DNA of 64,000 nucleotides, taken from positions 3,456,001-3,520,000 of the forward strand of contig CATNEN010000033.1 in the NCBI GenBank assembly GCA_950097015.1. Direction: 5' to 3'. Source of the DNA: Macrostomum hystrix. Lineage: Eukaryota; Platyhelminthes; Macrostomidae. This document shows positions 12,563 to 24,365 of the stretch, one piece after another. The translations under genes were made by a program, and so were the position numbers. Under the pieces are notes generated by a model, which had not been told where the DNA came from, ran no database searches, and was given only the letters and a program-made list of their open reading frames with translations. Every line of letters begins with the position of its first letter. Positions within the stretch are counted from its first letter, which is position 1.

Positions 12563-13366
12563 TTAGAAGTTTACCGAGGCCTTGTGCCCGCGCCCGGAGC
12601 ACTTGTGGGAGATAAACGGGCCTGTCTTTTTCTCCCGCTGCCGGCATTGGGCTGCCAGATGTCCGTGCTGACCGCAATTGAAGCAGACGCCTCCTCGCTG
12701 CTGGCGGCGACGTTGATTGTCAGCGACAGACTGCACGCTGACCCTCGCGATGAGCTCCTCCATTCGCCTCTCAAGCCGGCCCAGGCGGTCGTCCTCGGCT
12801 GGTCTTTCTGCTGGGGGGCACTGACTGCTGACGGCCGCAGCCGGCGGTCTTCCAGCCAGCTGTTCTAGGCGAACTGCCCGCTGCAGCAGGGTCTCTAGGC
12901 TGCAGATCTCAGCGTCATCACCCTTTAACAGACTGTCGTGGATGTCAGCCTTCAGCAGCTGCAGGAGCTTGAAACGCACGTCGCGGTCGCGCTGTTCGAC
13001 AGAATCCTTCGGTCTCGCCTTTTGGTGCAGCAGCTTCAGGCTGAAACAGAGCTCCCTGAGAGTCTCGTTGTCTCCTCACCTTCTCGAATGGAAGTCGCTC
13101 ATAGCCTTGAAGCTGTCTGTTTCACCGCCATAAAGGTTGGTCAGCGCCTCCTTGATGCTCCCGAAGCTCTTCTGCTTCAACTTGGTGAGGTCCCAGACGA
13201 ACAGCTGCACTTCTCCAGTAAGCAGCAACTTGACTTTTGACACAGCAGTCTCATCGTCCCATTTCGCATCCCTCGCAAACTCTTCAAAGATTTTTAGCCA
13301 CTTTCTCACATCGGTGTTGTCCGTGCCACTAAACTTTGGCAGTAAAAGTGTGCTTGACTGAGCCAT
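12563..13366 (-). pseudogene. gag: gag remnant: capsid and CCHC nucleocapsid
   Basis: The first segment begins with Met at 13366 (MAQSSTLLLPKFSGTDN) and has the capsid-like pattern WLKIFEEFAR...LTGEVQLFVWDL seen in gypsy Gag. It breaks off in frame at about 13076. The downstream segment in a different frame (12563-12979) carries one zinc knuckle CFNCGQHGHLAAQC (CX2CX4HX4C) after a basic stretch, then ends at 12563. The gag/pol boundary itself could use a natural frameshift, but the break inside gag looks mutational. Confidence 0.88.
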
Positions 13367-13399
13367 ATTGCACTCACACTGGGTTCTCGCTGCCACCAA

Positions 13400-13610
13400 T
13401 GTAAGAGACACGACTTAAGCTTCAGACACAAAGTATATTTTGTCACTCACAATGGAATGCTCATATTAAATAGATGTGAAGAATACAATCGATAGGCCTA
13501 AAAACAACCCCCCCTAGGGCCTATGAGGTGGCGTACCAGTACACTAGCAAGATGTACAACCACGAACGCAAGTGCTGGAGAGATATACGTGCCTCACAAG
13601 GGCCTTTACA
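13400..13610 (-). repeat. 5' LTR of the gypsy-type element
   Basis: About 211 bp with TG...CA ends. It shows several G to A or C to T changes at CpG positions relative to the other LTR, consistent with age. Confidence 0.93.
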
Positions 13611-16049
13611 AGGCCTACCCTATTTTTAGCCACAGAAATTGTGTTTTTTGCTTCCAACAGCCATCTGCAAGTTTTGGGGGACACCAAATGCCCTATTTGA
13701 GGGTTACATCCAGGAGTTCTTTTAGTGTCACATGCATGGGCACAACAATGAGGCCTTTAGAAACATGCTATAATGGATTCACCAGTTAATGTGACTAGCA
13801 AATGTAATTTGCCAGATAAATTGAGTACTATGGTTAATGTGAGAACTGATTTACTAACTGACTACCAGTCTACTACTGTCAACTTTGTTATAACACCTTT
13901 TAAATTTGTTAGTTTTGCTAATATACAAAGGCAAAAGACAGTAGGCCTAAGTGTTGAGTGTTAGAATGAAGCAAGAAAGCACAATTTCCATGCTTAAAAA
14001 AGTTAGTATTTTAGTGAGATATTATATTACAAATGAAAATATTTTTGTAGTTTTGCAAAAAATTACAAAAACATTTGTGCCACATCTTTACCTCATTTTT
14101 TTAGATTTGGAATAAGGCCTAGGAACCTTTATCTGCAGATTTATATGTGATGCATAAAGAATGTTGATCTGAGAAAATGTCTAGCTCTTTTAGATCAACA
14201 ACAATAATACTGACAATCCATAAAATTTATTGTTCGTAACCAATGTCCTGTAAACAATCCTAGTTAGGCCTTTTGACAAGTCGTGGGTTAGGGAGTAAAA
14301 TGTAGGAAAAAATCGAAACCACATAGGTCTATAATAAATAGTATACAATGGACTTAGTTTCGACTGTAGCAATGTCCACTAAAACTTAATTAAAACAAAT
14401 AATATTTAAAATTGTCATAGGCCTAGTAGTTTCCTTATAATTTTCCAGTGACTTACATTATAATGATTAAGTCAACCTCACGGATAATTTAATTTTAGTC
14501 TTCGTTTTAAAAATTGTGGATACCGTTTGAACAAATATACAGAATAATATACAAACATATCACTCTTAAAAACGCATAAAAATTCAACTTAAAACTATAT
14601 ACGATATATTTACGCGATCAAATAACTACATGAGCGATTTTAACTTTACAACCACTGCCTTAGAAGCTAGTCGCCTAGTCGTAGTCGGAATTGTTTCGAC
14701 CAAGGACAACTTCGACATGGTTGGTTTCGAATTGCTGTATAGGCCTTTAGGCACTCACATTTCACTAGCGACTCGCAAAAAAAACCAACTTTAAAAAATA
14801 TCATTCGTCACAAATGGAAAAACTACTTTTCTACTAAGATCTTGACGTAAAAATCAACACAAAATTTGACGCAGCACGCAGTAATGTTTTATTTTACATT
14901 TTACTTTTGTGTAATTTTACATCACTGAGTAATAAAAAACCTTTCCAGATGCTTATTAGATTATTTTTAAAGTAAATCGAAAGAAGAAATGAACGCACAT
15001 TGAAACTTTAAATTATTCAATCCTGATTAAAAACTGCATTGCAGTTCGACTTTAACTTTGTATTGTAGGCTGTAGCACTACTACGTCTCTTTCCCCTTAG
15101 CGCAGTTTTTTTGCACATTGGAAACAGGCGCATACAGTAGTTTTGTTTTTAGAAATTGACGTAGAAATAGCCTAACCCTACTATATCAAAGCATATCTAG
15201 GTATCCGTATATTCGTTCCGTATATTGCATATCTATCCGTTTATCGAGGTGATATAAACTATTTGTAATACAATGCATAGAATTATAAAAATATAATTAT
15301 AATTAAATAAAACGGAATTAAATGTTTACTTCCATACTAAAATAGTACACATAGTGTTTTTGTTTGATTGCAAGTGTTTTCCCTCGCCGTTTAATTTAAA
15401 ATATCACCTTCGACGGTGTGAGCTTTAAGGCGTTGTAATTAGTCGGCCTGAACATTTTTTACTGAAGCTCAGGTTTATTCTAAATATGGCGAACGTTCTT
15501 GAAGAAGGCCTCGGGATAATTTAGGTACTTCAAATTAGGAGAGCATACATTAACCACAATTTAGCAGTTATCACGTCAACATGACTTGTACCATTCGCCA
15601 TCGACTATAATAACAAACATAAATTTTATGTAATAAATACTGCAAATACGATCAACTAATAATTTTGCTCCTCCAATGAGCATTCTCAATATTGTGTAAC
15701 AAAGTGCATTTTGTACGCTTGTAAGTTTTCGTTCTAATGAAAATTTATCCATATTTTAACTTATATTTTTATGGCATTGGCAGAAAACTGAAATAGTTTT
15801 TTTTGGATATGAGAATTAAGTAAAAGTCTCAGTTGAGAAGTGTCGCGGTCGAGCTCATAGCCACATATCGAAGCTTATAGGTGGTTATATTAGGTCGCGA
15901 ATGTAAACTTTGATTTCTAATCACGAAAAGTGCCTGTCAATCAAATAGTCTTATCTATTGCATTTATTATCTCGCTTTCAGACAAACTCCGCTGAGTGAA
16001 AGGTTTTCGTTTCTCGTTTTGTTGAGTAAATTCTACATGAGAAATAACA
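13611..16049. other. AT-rich intergenic region
   Basis: No ORF with protein-like features and no tandem array. The hexamer AGGCCT occurs at 13611, 13751, 13943, 14115, 14266, 14419, 14741 and 15505. The promoter and 5' UTR of the P4-ATPase should lie at the right end: a pyrimidine-rich AG (tatctcgctttcag, ending near 15981) sits about 70 bases before the first ATG and could be a cis or trans splice acceptor. Confidence 0.5.
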
Positions 16050-19000
16050 ATGCACCCTTGCTTTGCGAGAATATTGACATACTTCGGTATGCAGAGACCA
16101 ATGTGCACTGAGTTCAGAACCGTTTTCGTCAACCACAAAGCTATCAGCTCGAGAGAGCAGCTGCACGAAGTACAATATCCAGCTAATCAAGTGGTCACTT
16201 CTCGCTACACCGCATACAACTTCTTAATAAAGAATCTCTTGGAGCAGTTCTCGCGCGTTGCCAACTTTTACTTTCTAATTGTGGCTATTATTCAGCTGCT
16301 CAATGATGCGCCAGTGAGTCCTACCTCGTCTTTCGTGCCACTTGGCTTTGTACTAGGAGCCACAGCGATCAAGCAGGCCTACGAAGACATCAAGAGGCAC
16401 AGGTCTGACAACGCTGTCAACAGCGCGCCTGTCAAAGTGACCAGAGGCAGCACACTCGTTGACATTAGGTCTAGCGAAATTCAAGTCGGCGACATTGTGC
16501 GCGTGCACCAGAACGAAGGCTTTCCGTGCGACTTGGTTCTGCTATCATCGTCTGAAGATACAGGTGAGACGCGTAGCTATTTGCGTTCCATTACATCTCA
16601 CCGATACTAAAACCTACAGAGCAAGTCTAGAGATCCAAGAACTTATATTATCCTGCAAAACAGGTGAATGCAGGGTAACGACAGCCAACTTAGATGGCGA
16701 ATCCAACCTGAAGACGGTGCACTCCGTGGAGCTGACCAGGCACTTGAGGACAGCGGAAAAAATCGGCAAGAACCTGCGCGCTCAAATCGACTGCGAGCAG
16801 CCAACTGCAGATCTGTACAAGTTCAAGGGAAATATGAAGGTCCGCCTTGGTTCCGGTCCTGTTGACCAAGTCTCCCTGAGCGTGAAAAATGTGTTACTAC
16901 GCGGCGCCATCCTTAGAAACACAGAGCAGGTGATGGGAGTGGCAGTGTACACCGGCCAGGAGACGAAGATGCAGCTCAACTCGCAAAGCGGTCGGTCAAA
17001 AAAATCGGTTATTGAGCACAGAGTAGACAACTTTCTGGCGTGCTTTATGGGAATACTTCTAGCGCTAGTAGTTTTGTGCATCTCCATGAAATGGAGTTAT
17101 GCTAATCATAAAACAACCGTTAATAGCGCCTGGTACCTGCCGGTAGAACACCCTACATTTTACCGCATTGTCCAGGACATACTCGGCTACGTCGTACTGT
17201 TTAATTATCTGATTCCCATCGCACTCTACGTAACGATGGAGGTAATGAAGTTTATCGGCTCAAAGTTTATCGAGTACGATTTGAATATGTACTTCGAGGA
17301 TCAGAACACTGGAGAGAAGATGCCAGCCAAGGCAAACACGTCAGACCTGATTGAGGAGCTCGGCCAGGTTCAGCATTTATTCTCCGATAAAACAGGCACA
17401 CTCACTGAAAACAAGATGACCTTCAGACATTGCTCAGTGGATGAACGAACTTTCAGCGAATTAGAAGGTCAATTATGGGAGACAATGAGCTGCGGAGGAC
17501 AACCGTTAAACAGGTGTAGGAGGCTGGAAGGCCGCCAGCTGCTATTCTTCACGGCTTTGGCTCTGTGCCACACAGTCCGAGTTGAGCGTTCCAAGAAATT
17601 TGCCCGGGCCTCGACGGCTCTTGCGAGCAGCACCTACTCGGCATTGGACGCTACAGGCTACACGTATCAGGCCATCTCACCGGATGAGAAGGCTTTCGTG
17701 GAAGCTGCTCGGAGCTTTGGAGTCATCTTCCATGGCACCGATGGCGGAGTCAGCACTGTGAGCTGGCCAGGTGACGATGGCGAGTTCATTATCCAGCAAT
17801 TCCGGGTTCTACACGTGTTGGAGTTCGACTCAGACCGTAAGTGCATGTCAGTCATTGTGCAGCGACCTGACGGAGTGCACTGGCTAATTTCAAAAGGCGC
17901 CGAAAGCTCGATGCTAGAAAAGTGCTCGACTGGGGATCGTGATGCAGTCGTGAAATTCTCAGCGGAATTCGCTGTCCAGGGTCTCCGGGTGCTGGCGATC
18001 GCCCATAGGGAGCTCTCGGAGGCTGAGTTCAATGGCATAGCATCACAGCTTCTAAGCGCCGAGAGAGATGTCGCTAACAGAGAGGCAAGGCTCACTAAGG
18101 TTTACATGTGAGTCAATACGAGCGCATTTGTGATTCAATAAAGGCAATAGATCACTAAACAAGAGTAAATCTCTCATGCCTCACATTTTTTACTTTGCAC
18201 ATTGCCATAGGACGGTGGAACAGGGTCTCGAAGCGCTTGGCCTCACCGCTATCGAGGATGAGCTCCAGTCAGGGGTGCGAGAGACTCTAACAGACCTGCG
18301 CGACGCAGGAATCAAGGTGTGGGTCCTGACCGGTGACAAACGTGAGACGGCAGAGAACATCAGCCTGTCGGCAGGACACATCTCCGAAGGCATGCAGCGG
18401 ATTCGCATCATTGAGCAGCACTCAGCGGAGGACTGTACCAAATTTGTCGCTAGTGGGCACGAGGAGATCGCCATTAGCGACCAATCAGTTCAGTTCTGTG
18501 TGATTGTCGACGGTCAGTCGCTTCAGTTCATGCTGGCCGATGAGAACTCTAACCTCAGAGCCTCATTCCTCGGACTCTGCTGCAGGTCAGCCGCTATCCT
18601 GTGCTGCCGCTGCACGCCACTGCAAAAGTCTCGAGTTGTTGCCATGGTGAAGGAGGGTATTCGACCTAGACCGACCACTTGCGCCATCGGAGACGGTGCC
18701 AATGACGTCTCAATGATTCGTGAGGCCCACGTCGGCATCGGGATCTTCGGCAAGGAAGGCCGCGCAGCCGCTCTCAATGCTGACTATGCCTATGCGAAGT
18801 TCAAGTTCACTCGCACCATTCTCCTGTTCCACGGCCACTTGTTCTATGTGCGACTGTCGACACTTGTCCTGTACTTCTTCTACAAGTCCATTGTGTTCGT
18901 CATGCCTCACTTCTTCTACGCATTCTTTTCTGGATTCAGCATGCAGCCAATGTATGACACGGCATTTTTTATTCTTTACAACATGACGATGACATCGATG

Positions 19001-20047
19001 CCTATTTTTCTGTACGGGTTGTTTGAGCAGCACCTGCCCCGACACCGCCTGCAGTCGGAGCCGCGCCTCTACCAAGACATTGCGCACAACAGGCGCCTGT
19101 CATGGAGCCAGCTGGCTCTCTGGAGCAGCCTGGGCCTGTGGCACTCCGTCTGCTGCTTCTTCGCAGTCGCTGCAGTATTTCTTGTCAACGACTGGGTCGG
19201 CGCCAACGGATTCAGCTTTGACGTCTACGCCTTTGGCACGCTGGTCATCACTGGCATTCTGGCCTGCGTCACTGGCCGCATCCTGCTCGTCATCTTCAGC
19301 TTCAACCTGCCAACTCTGGTTGGCATCCTGTTCTCCATCACCACCTACGTGATCCTCCTCAGTGCCTACAGCAGCGTCTCGACCGCATTCCTATCCAATA
19401 ATCTGACCTACTACTGGACCTACTTTGATGTTTGCCGACAGCCTTCGGCCTGGCTGTTACTGCTGTGCGCTACCGTGCTGGGTTTGACGCCTGACTTGAT
19501 CATTCGCTTTGTGCAGGACTCGCGCACTGACCTGATGCTGCGAAGGCGAACGACGGCTTCGGAGGTTCGTGCTTATGTTTACTTTTCTTGGCTTTGCAAG
19601 ACCGCGTATATTTTTAGCAACCGTTTTCAATGGTCATTTTGCTGAGCAATTTTCTGGAACTGCTTCCGCAGGTGTCCTCGACCTCCGCGCGCACAGCCAA
19701 CAGGAAGTGGCGGTCACAGTTGGAAGCAGAGGAATTGGAAATGGACCCGAGTTGGTTTGTAAGCCAGCGAGACTGAGTCCGAGACTGCAATTAGCATTCC
19801 CTAAATATCTCACATTATGACGCCTGAATTCAACACTAATAACAACAGGCGCTTTTAAGTGTTTAAGTGTTTTCATACATTTGAATGCAGAAAATGTATG
19901 AAATAAGCCTATTTGTGAAGCAATTACACTATTACAGCAATGTCTTGCCATTCTTACCCTTAGGAGTTCACTCAGCCTCCAGCGGACAGCGAGATGGCCA
20001 AGCCAGCTGGATCTCAGCAGGTGCCGGATCAAAGATGCTCGGCGTGA
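16050..20047 (+). CDS. ATP11-like: P4-type phospholipid-transporting ATPase, ATP11 class
   Basis: Five exons with matching phases: 16050-16563, 16664-18107, 18211-19564, 19672-19758 and 19964-20047, giving 1160 residues (human ATP11 proteins are about 1130-1180). P4-ATPases flip aminophospholipids to the cytosolic leaflet, usually with a CDC50 partner. Visible motifs: TAIKQAYED after TM2 as in ATP11A/B/C; actuator loop DGES at about 182-185; LIPIALY in TM4 (P4-specific, replacing the charged residues of ion pumps); phosphorylation site DKTGTLT with Asp at about 413; KGAES in the nucleotide domain; VWVLTGDK; and GDGANDVSM at about 814. Six hydrophobic segments follow to about 1090. In-frame Met codons at 16050, 16089 and 16101 make the exact start uncertain. 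If intron 4 is retained, the frame ends five codons after exon 4. All catalytic residues are intact. Confidence 0.93.
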
Positions 20048-20165
20048 CATCGACTGAGATGGACAATAATTCTCCGCACTCATGCTGCTATGGGCACCAT
20101 GTTCTTTCTTCTGCTTATCTGATTTGAGTGATCTGATTTGATCATTTATAATGCAACATTAATAT

Positions 20166-20449
20166 TGAGTGAGTGAGTGAGTGAGTGAGTGAGTGAGTGA
20201 GTGAGTGAGTGAGTGAGTGAGTGAGTGAGTGAGTTAGTGAGTGAGTGAGTGAGTGAGTAAGTGAGTGAGTGAGTGAGTGAGTGAGTGAGTGAGTGAGTGA
20301 GTGAGTGAGTGAGTAAGTGAGTGAGTGAGTGAGTGAGTGAGTGAGTGAGTGAGTGAGTGAGTGAGTGAGTGAGTGAGTGAGTGAGTGAGTGAGTGAGTGA
20401 GTGAGTGAGTGAGTGAGTGAGTGAGTGAGTGAGTGAGTGAGTGAGTGAG
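20166..20449. repeat. GAGT tetranucleotide microsatellite
   Basis: About 70 copies of GTGA with three single-base interruptions, 120 bases past the P4-ATPase stop codon, possibly in its 3' UTR. ORFs of Thr-His-Ser-Leu repeats across it are artefacts. Confidence 0.97.
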
Positions 20450-21573
20450 CAAGCGCAGAGCAGGGCCATGTAGTCATTTAATGTTGAGTTTGCTCTTGGC
20501 AGTCCTTCACTCTGTCCTCCATTTGAAATTTCGCCTTTAATAATTTCTCTGCCATCTGTTCCAGCGGCAGGAATGTCTATGTGAACAGGGTTGGGCCTGT
20601 GCTGTTCTCATAAGCGCAATACTAAAGTTGGCAGAGCCCGCAGTGTGAAAAATCCACTCGAGTTGCTCTGAACTTACTGTGGAGTGCGACAGTGCAAGCT
20701 CTATACTATCCTGAGCCTGTCGTGCTCATGTACAGTTGAGTACCTCTCTGTCTGCCTCATCGCTCGCCATTACGAGTACAAATGACGAAAGCTATTTTTA
20801 GGAATTCTGTCTTGATACACTTGGGTTGAAAATGTCGAATATTTTCATTTTCTTTGTTTTAATAAAAAAACATTGTGTAGCCTACTTGTAGTAGCGGCAA
20901 CAGCAGATTACGCATTTTTTACTTTTGTTTGATCATCGGCTCAGGAGTCAGCGAAATGGGCAGAATTTCCTCCACGCTGGCTGCAGGTCTAGTGTCACCA
21001 AATGATGTGCCATTGCCCGCAGCCCTCCTGCAATAATAGTAATAATAATAATTTTTGTATTAGTATTAGTATTAGTATTATAATTATTATTATTATTATT
21101 CGGGCAGCATTGACCGTTCAATCGACCCGCAGCCTGAAGGAGGCGATTCTGCGCGTTCTCATCGTATTTTGGAAGTTGGCGTAAACTGCTCAAGCCCTCA
21201 AGCCTTATCTTGCGGCGGCGACCCAAGTTAATGTTGAGTCGCTGCGGATTCGAGCTCAGGACCTTGGTGTAATATTTGTTAGCCCCTATCAAATACTGTA
21301 CAGACAAAGTAAACAAAACTGCATCGTCATGCTAATTTTAGTTTCCAGAAATGTATTTCGTCAAGAAATAAGCCATAACATTATCGTCAGCAATGTACAG
21401 TCTTAATATGGAACTATAGTAGATATTTCAATAAGCAATAATTAGTGAGTAAGGCGACAAGATCTGGGTCATTGCGGGCTAATCGAATTTCAGGATGGCA
21501 GGCATCGATTGTACTCCGCATGTTCCAGAACCTCGTGTCTTAGCGAGGCGGGGAAGGCGGGGATCTGCGAGCA
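20450..21573. other. Intergenic, with SINE-like fragments
   Basis: AATAAA at about 20861 could serve the P4-ATPase transcript. A SINE-like 3' end with an AAT-rich tail lies at 20940-21108. A tRNA-like segment (rc: GAGCTCGAATCC) lies near 21235-21265 on the minus strand. No gene is recognised. Confidence 0.5.
20940..21108 (+). repeat. SINE-like family B, 5'-truncated copy with AT-rich tail
   Basis: The segment GCTCAGGAGTCAGCGAAAT ... GTGCCATTGC matches, in inverse orientation, the 3' end of the element at 41600-41855. It is followed by (AAT)n and (ATT)n runs, as expected of a retroposed tail. Confidence 0.6.
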
Positions 21574-22023
21574 CTAGTGCACGATACCCACCGAGGTCGC
21601 CGCCTCCTCGCTGATTTGCCGCAGCGCTCCGGGGCCGCCGGTGAGGCGACAGTCGGCCAGCAGCCGCAGCCAGGCGAGCCTCTGCTCCTCGCTGGAGAAG
21701 GTGACAATCGTGTACCCGACGCCGCTGCCGCCGCCCCCGCCGCGTCGAGTCAGCTTCAGCTTGCGCCGGCCGAGCGGCTCAGCCCGGAGACCGCGGAGGC
21801 TCAGGCAGCCCAGCGGCTGCCGTGGTGTCTCTTCGTTCTCGCTGAACACCACGACGAAGCCGCCATCCGAGCGGCCCTCGCTCCTGAACAGGCACAGCTC
21901 GCCAGCCAGGGTTGCCAGGTGCTCCGGCCGGACCAGTGTGACGAGGGCGCGGCAGCTGCGCCGCTGCATGGCACCCCCGCCCGAGGTCAGCTTCATCGCC
22001 TTGGCGTCGTCTTGAAAGCACAT
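21574..22023 (-). CDS. Small intronless PH-domain-like protein, 149 residues
   Basis: I chose the Met at 22023 (MCFQDDAKAM) because a TATA box lies about 52 bases upstream; the open frame extends further to 22107 but that part contains the promoter. Residues 15-120 look like a pleckstrin-homology fold: alternating strands (RALVTLVRPEHLATL, GFVVVFSENE, KLKLTR, GYTIVTFSS) followed by a helix with a conserved-position Trp (EEQRLAWLRLLADCRL). PH domains bind phosphoinositides or proteins at membranes, but the basic pocket cannot be judged by eye. A glycine run (GGGGGSG) sits in a loop. The coding region is strongly GC-rich relative to its flanks. Family assignment is tentative; coding status is fairly secure. 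Confidence 0.68.
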   Translation of the reverse strand: MCFQDDAKAMKLTSGGGAMQRRSCRALVTLVRPEHLATLAGELCLFRSEGRSDGGFVVVFSENEETPRQPLGCLSLRGLRAEPLGRRKLKLTRRGGGGGSGVGYTIVTFSSEEQRLAWLRLLADCRLTGGPGALRQISEEAATSVGIVH

Positions 22024-22074
22024 TGTTGCTGCTAAATGCTTGCGATTCGGGTTTTGCCTCCCAGGCGCCGGTCG

Positions 22075-22083
22075 CCTTTTATA
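22075..22083 (-). promoter_or_regulatory. TATA box of the PH-like gene
   Basis: TATAAAAGG on the minus strand, 52 bases before the chosen ATG. This predicts a transcription start near 22050 and a 5' UTR of roughly 25-30 bases. It is the only convincing TATA box I found beside a gene in the window. Confidence 0.7.
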
Positions 22084-22705
22084 AGCCTCGCGCCGCCCAG
22101 CTGACATCCTGGATACGCCCTGACGGAGTCGCTCTCCGCTTACTCTGGCCGAGATCGCGTCGATCCTCTGGCAGCCAATCAGCTACTGGGGGGAGTTGAG
22201 CTCAATTTGAGGAGGTGCGGCCCTAACGGTCGGACCAATTTTGGTTAAATTTTTTCTTCTCACAGGCGCGGACGGACTCTCGAGGTGCTGCAATTGGTCC
22301 TTGCAGCCAAGAGGTCTATTTTTATCCTATTAGGGAAGTTAAAAATAGGCATCCTACATCGGCTATCCTCTCTCCCCTGTGTTTGCAGCCTTGCCTGTCA
22401 AAGCCGCGGTCGACTGAATCGTCAGAGGAGACAGAAAGCTCAGCATCATTTGATGACGCTGGTGCTAGGCAATGAGGTGCCGCCCACGCGGTGCCCACAC
22501 TGGCGGTGCCACCAATATCCCATTAGCGCATAGCGATCACTCTAGTTGCACTCCAACAGCTAAAAGTTGCTATAAATAGAACAGCTCGGATGACTCCCTT
22601 GAGATTTGGAATCCCTGATTCCAGGAATTTTCTTAAATTTCCCGCATTGCACCGGGCTTGTCAATGCTTTTACAGCCAATGCACTCACTTAACTCTCATA
22701 AATTC

Positions 22706-22858
22706 TTGGTTAGAGCGTCGGACTGACGTCTTGAAGGTCGGGGATTCGATTCTTGACTCGACTGGAAAAATGTTTGTCATTTAGCAAGAAACTATTGCTC
22801 CATGGACTGAACAGCCTATAGTATAGTAATAATAATAATAGTAATATAATAGTAATAA
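22706..22858 (+). repeat. tRNA-derived SINE family A, internally deleted
   Basis: The head has TTAGAGCGTCGGACTGACG and a B-box-like GGGATTCGATTC. The middle is missing: TTTAGCAAGAAACT joins directly to CCATGGACTGAACAGC. The copy ends in a (TAA)n tail. Compare the fuller copy at 23808. Confidence 0.75.
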
Positions 22859-23208
22859 TGCCACAAGCCTAGATCTCGCCACTCTCTCTTAGGAGCTTTC
22901 TGACTCACAGAGATCTTACAATATCTCCTGCTCGAGGTGAATCACTTGGGGAAGAAATTTGCTACGGCTATTGCTTTGAAAATTTTCTGACTCATGAGTA
23001 CTTTGCCACACAGCATTGGGTGTGGCTGCTCAGTCCTTATCAATGCCCTCAACCCTGACTTCACGGCTAAACTGTACCACAGCAATAAGTTTGAGTGTTA
23101 CTAAATTTAGAAAAAGGACGGCTTTTTCACAATTTGAGGAAGACCATCAAGGAAATATAAAAAACGTTATGACGCATTTTCTAATTTAAAGTGAAGAGCC
23201 CAAGACAT

Positions 23209-23373
23209 GGTGTCACCTGTACAGTTTGATGAGCCAGTGTCACCTGTACAGTTTGATGAGCCAGTGTCACCAGTACAGGTTGATGAGCCAGTGTCACCTG
23301 TACAGTTTGATGAGCCAGTGTCACCTGTACAGTTTGATGAGCCAGTGTCACCAGTACAGGTTGATGAGCCAGT
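23209..23373. repeat. 27-bp minisatellite, about 6 copies
   Basis: Unit contains GTGTCACCTGTACAGTTTGA then TGAGCCA, alternating CCTGTACAGTTTG and CCAGTACAGGTTG variants. Open in frame on both strands because 27 is a multiple of 3. Confidence 0.93.
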
Positions 23374-23807
23374 GACCCACCTGAGAAATTCGAAGTACGA
23401 AATCAGTGCCTTCCTGGTGGTTTGAAGGACTCTTAACTTCAGGTAGTGCGAAAATAAAAAAATAGGTCGTTTCACAAAAACCACAGATTTTTCGGTAGCT
23501 TTCAGTAATGGCTACTTATAGTAGATGATTGCATGAGCAGATTACAATTTTTAAACGTACATGTAGCAACTGGCAGTCCTATTTATTGAAGAAGTGATTT
23601 GTCTAATTCATGAACGGTTTTGAACAGTTAAACTCAAGCAACTCTTAAAATTTAGCACAGACAGTGCTAAAGAACTGACACTGAGACCAGGGCTATTCAT
23701 AGATTACGAACAGATTACGAAAATGCAGGCACCAAATATATAATTCTAAAATTTAATTTCTTTTTTACTTTCATCATTCCTCTACTGTTACCTAAGGTAT
23801 ATAGGAT

Positions 23808-24070
23808 GTTGTAGCCTGTGGCTAGAGCGTCGGACTCACGACTTGAAGGTCGGGGGTTCGATTCCCGACTCCACTGGAACAATTTGTGTCCTTTAGCAAG
23901 ACACTTAACTCTACATTGCTTCAGTTTATCCAGCTGTTAAATGGGTACCAGAATTAGCTGGGGTAATTAAAGGTGGGTGTGGCGTCTCCCCAGTCCATGG
24001 ACTAAACAGCTGTACGCAGCCTTCAGTGCTGTCGGCTGCACATTTGGCCTTATTGGGGCAGGTGTAACAA
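23808..24070 (+). repeat. tRNA-derived SINE family A, near full length
   Basis: The tRNA-like head has an A box (TGGCTAGAGCG region) and a B box GGTTCGATTCC. It is followed by TCCTTTAGCAAGACACTTAA and CCAGCTGTTAAATGGGTACC, which resemble the conserved central domain known from animal V-SINE/Nin-type SINEs. The 3' end is an ATT-rich tail (TTATTATTAATATTATT). Transcription would be by RNA polymerase III from the internal boxes. It is not a functional tRNA gene. Confidence 0.82.
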
Positions 24071-24365
24071 ATTAATTTTATTATTAATATTATTAACGTT
24101 AATAAAAATAGGACAAAAATTACTAAAATCATTTCAAAATTCTGCTCTTTATTTACAAAAATGGAGCAAAAGGCATCAAGAACATCTGAAAACTTGTTTT
24201 TTTACAGGCGCAAGGAAATTTAAATCTGAGCTTCACATGAAGAAAAACTGGTTATAAAACTGACCCTGGGGTTTCGTAACAAATACTGAGAAGTTTTGAA
24301 TTGTCTGCTTTGCGGGTTCAAATGTTTCAGTCAGTCGCATAAACAGATCCATCGCTCTGATCACT

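Larger units (their letters stand above)
9592..13610 (-). mobile_element. Ty3/gypsy-type LTR retrotransposon, decayed and internally deleted
   Basis: Two direct repeats of about 205 bp (9592-9796 and 13400-13610), both with TG...CA ends, flank minus-strand gag and pol remnants. The order gag, protease, reverse transcriptase, RNase H, integrase is that of Ty3/gypsy (Metaviridae-like) elements. A TGGTGGCAGCGAGAACC stretch directly inside the 5' LTR looks like a tRNA primer-binding site. The integrase is cut short against the 3' LTR and no good polypurine tract remains there. Several frameshifts and a stop codon break the frames. The flanks (aatac on the left, aggcc on the right) show no target-site duplication. 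This copy cannot be autonomous. Confidence 0.93.

Noticed and set aside
20142-20477. THSL-repeat ORFs
   Set aside because: Tetranucleotide microsatellite only.
21574-22107. Longer 177-residue version of the PH-like protein
   Set aside because: The upstream Met would place the TATA box inside the coding region; the Met at 22023 fits the promoter spacing.
23808-23885. tRNA gene
   Set aside because: The A and B boxes are present but no cloverleaf with paired acceptor ends forms by eye, and the sequence continues into a SINE body with a tail.
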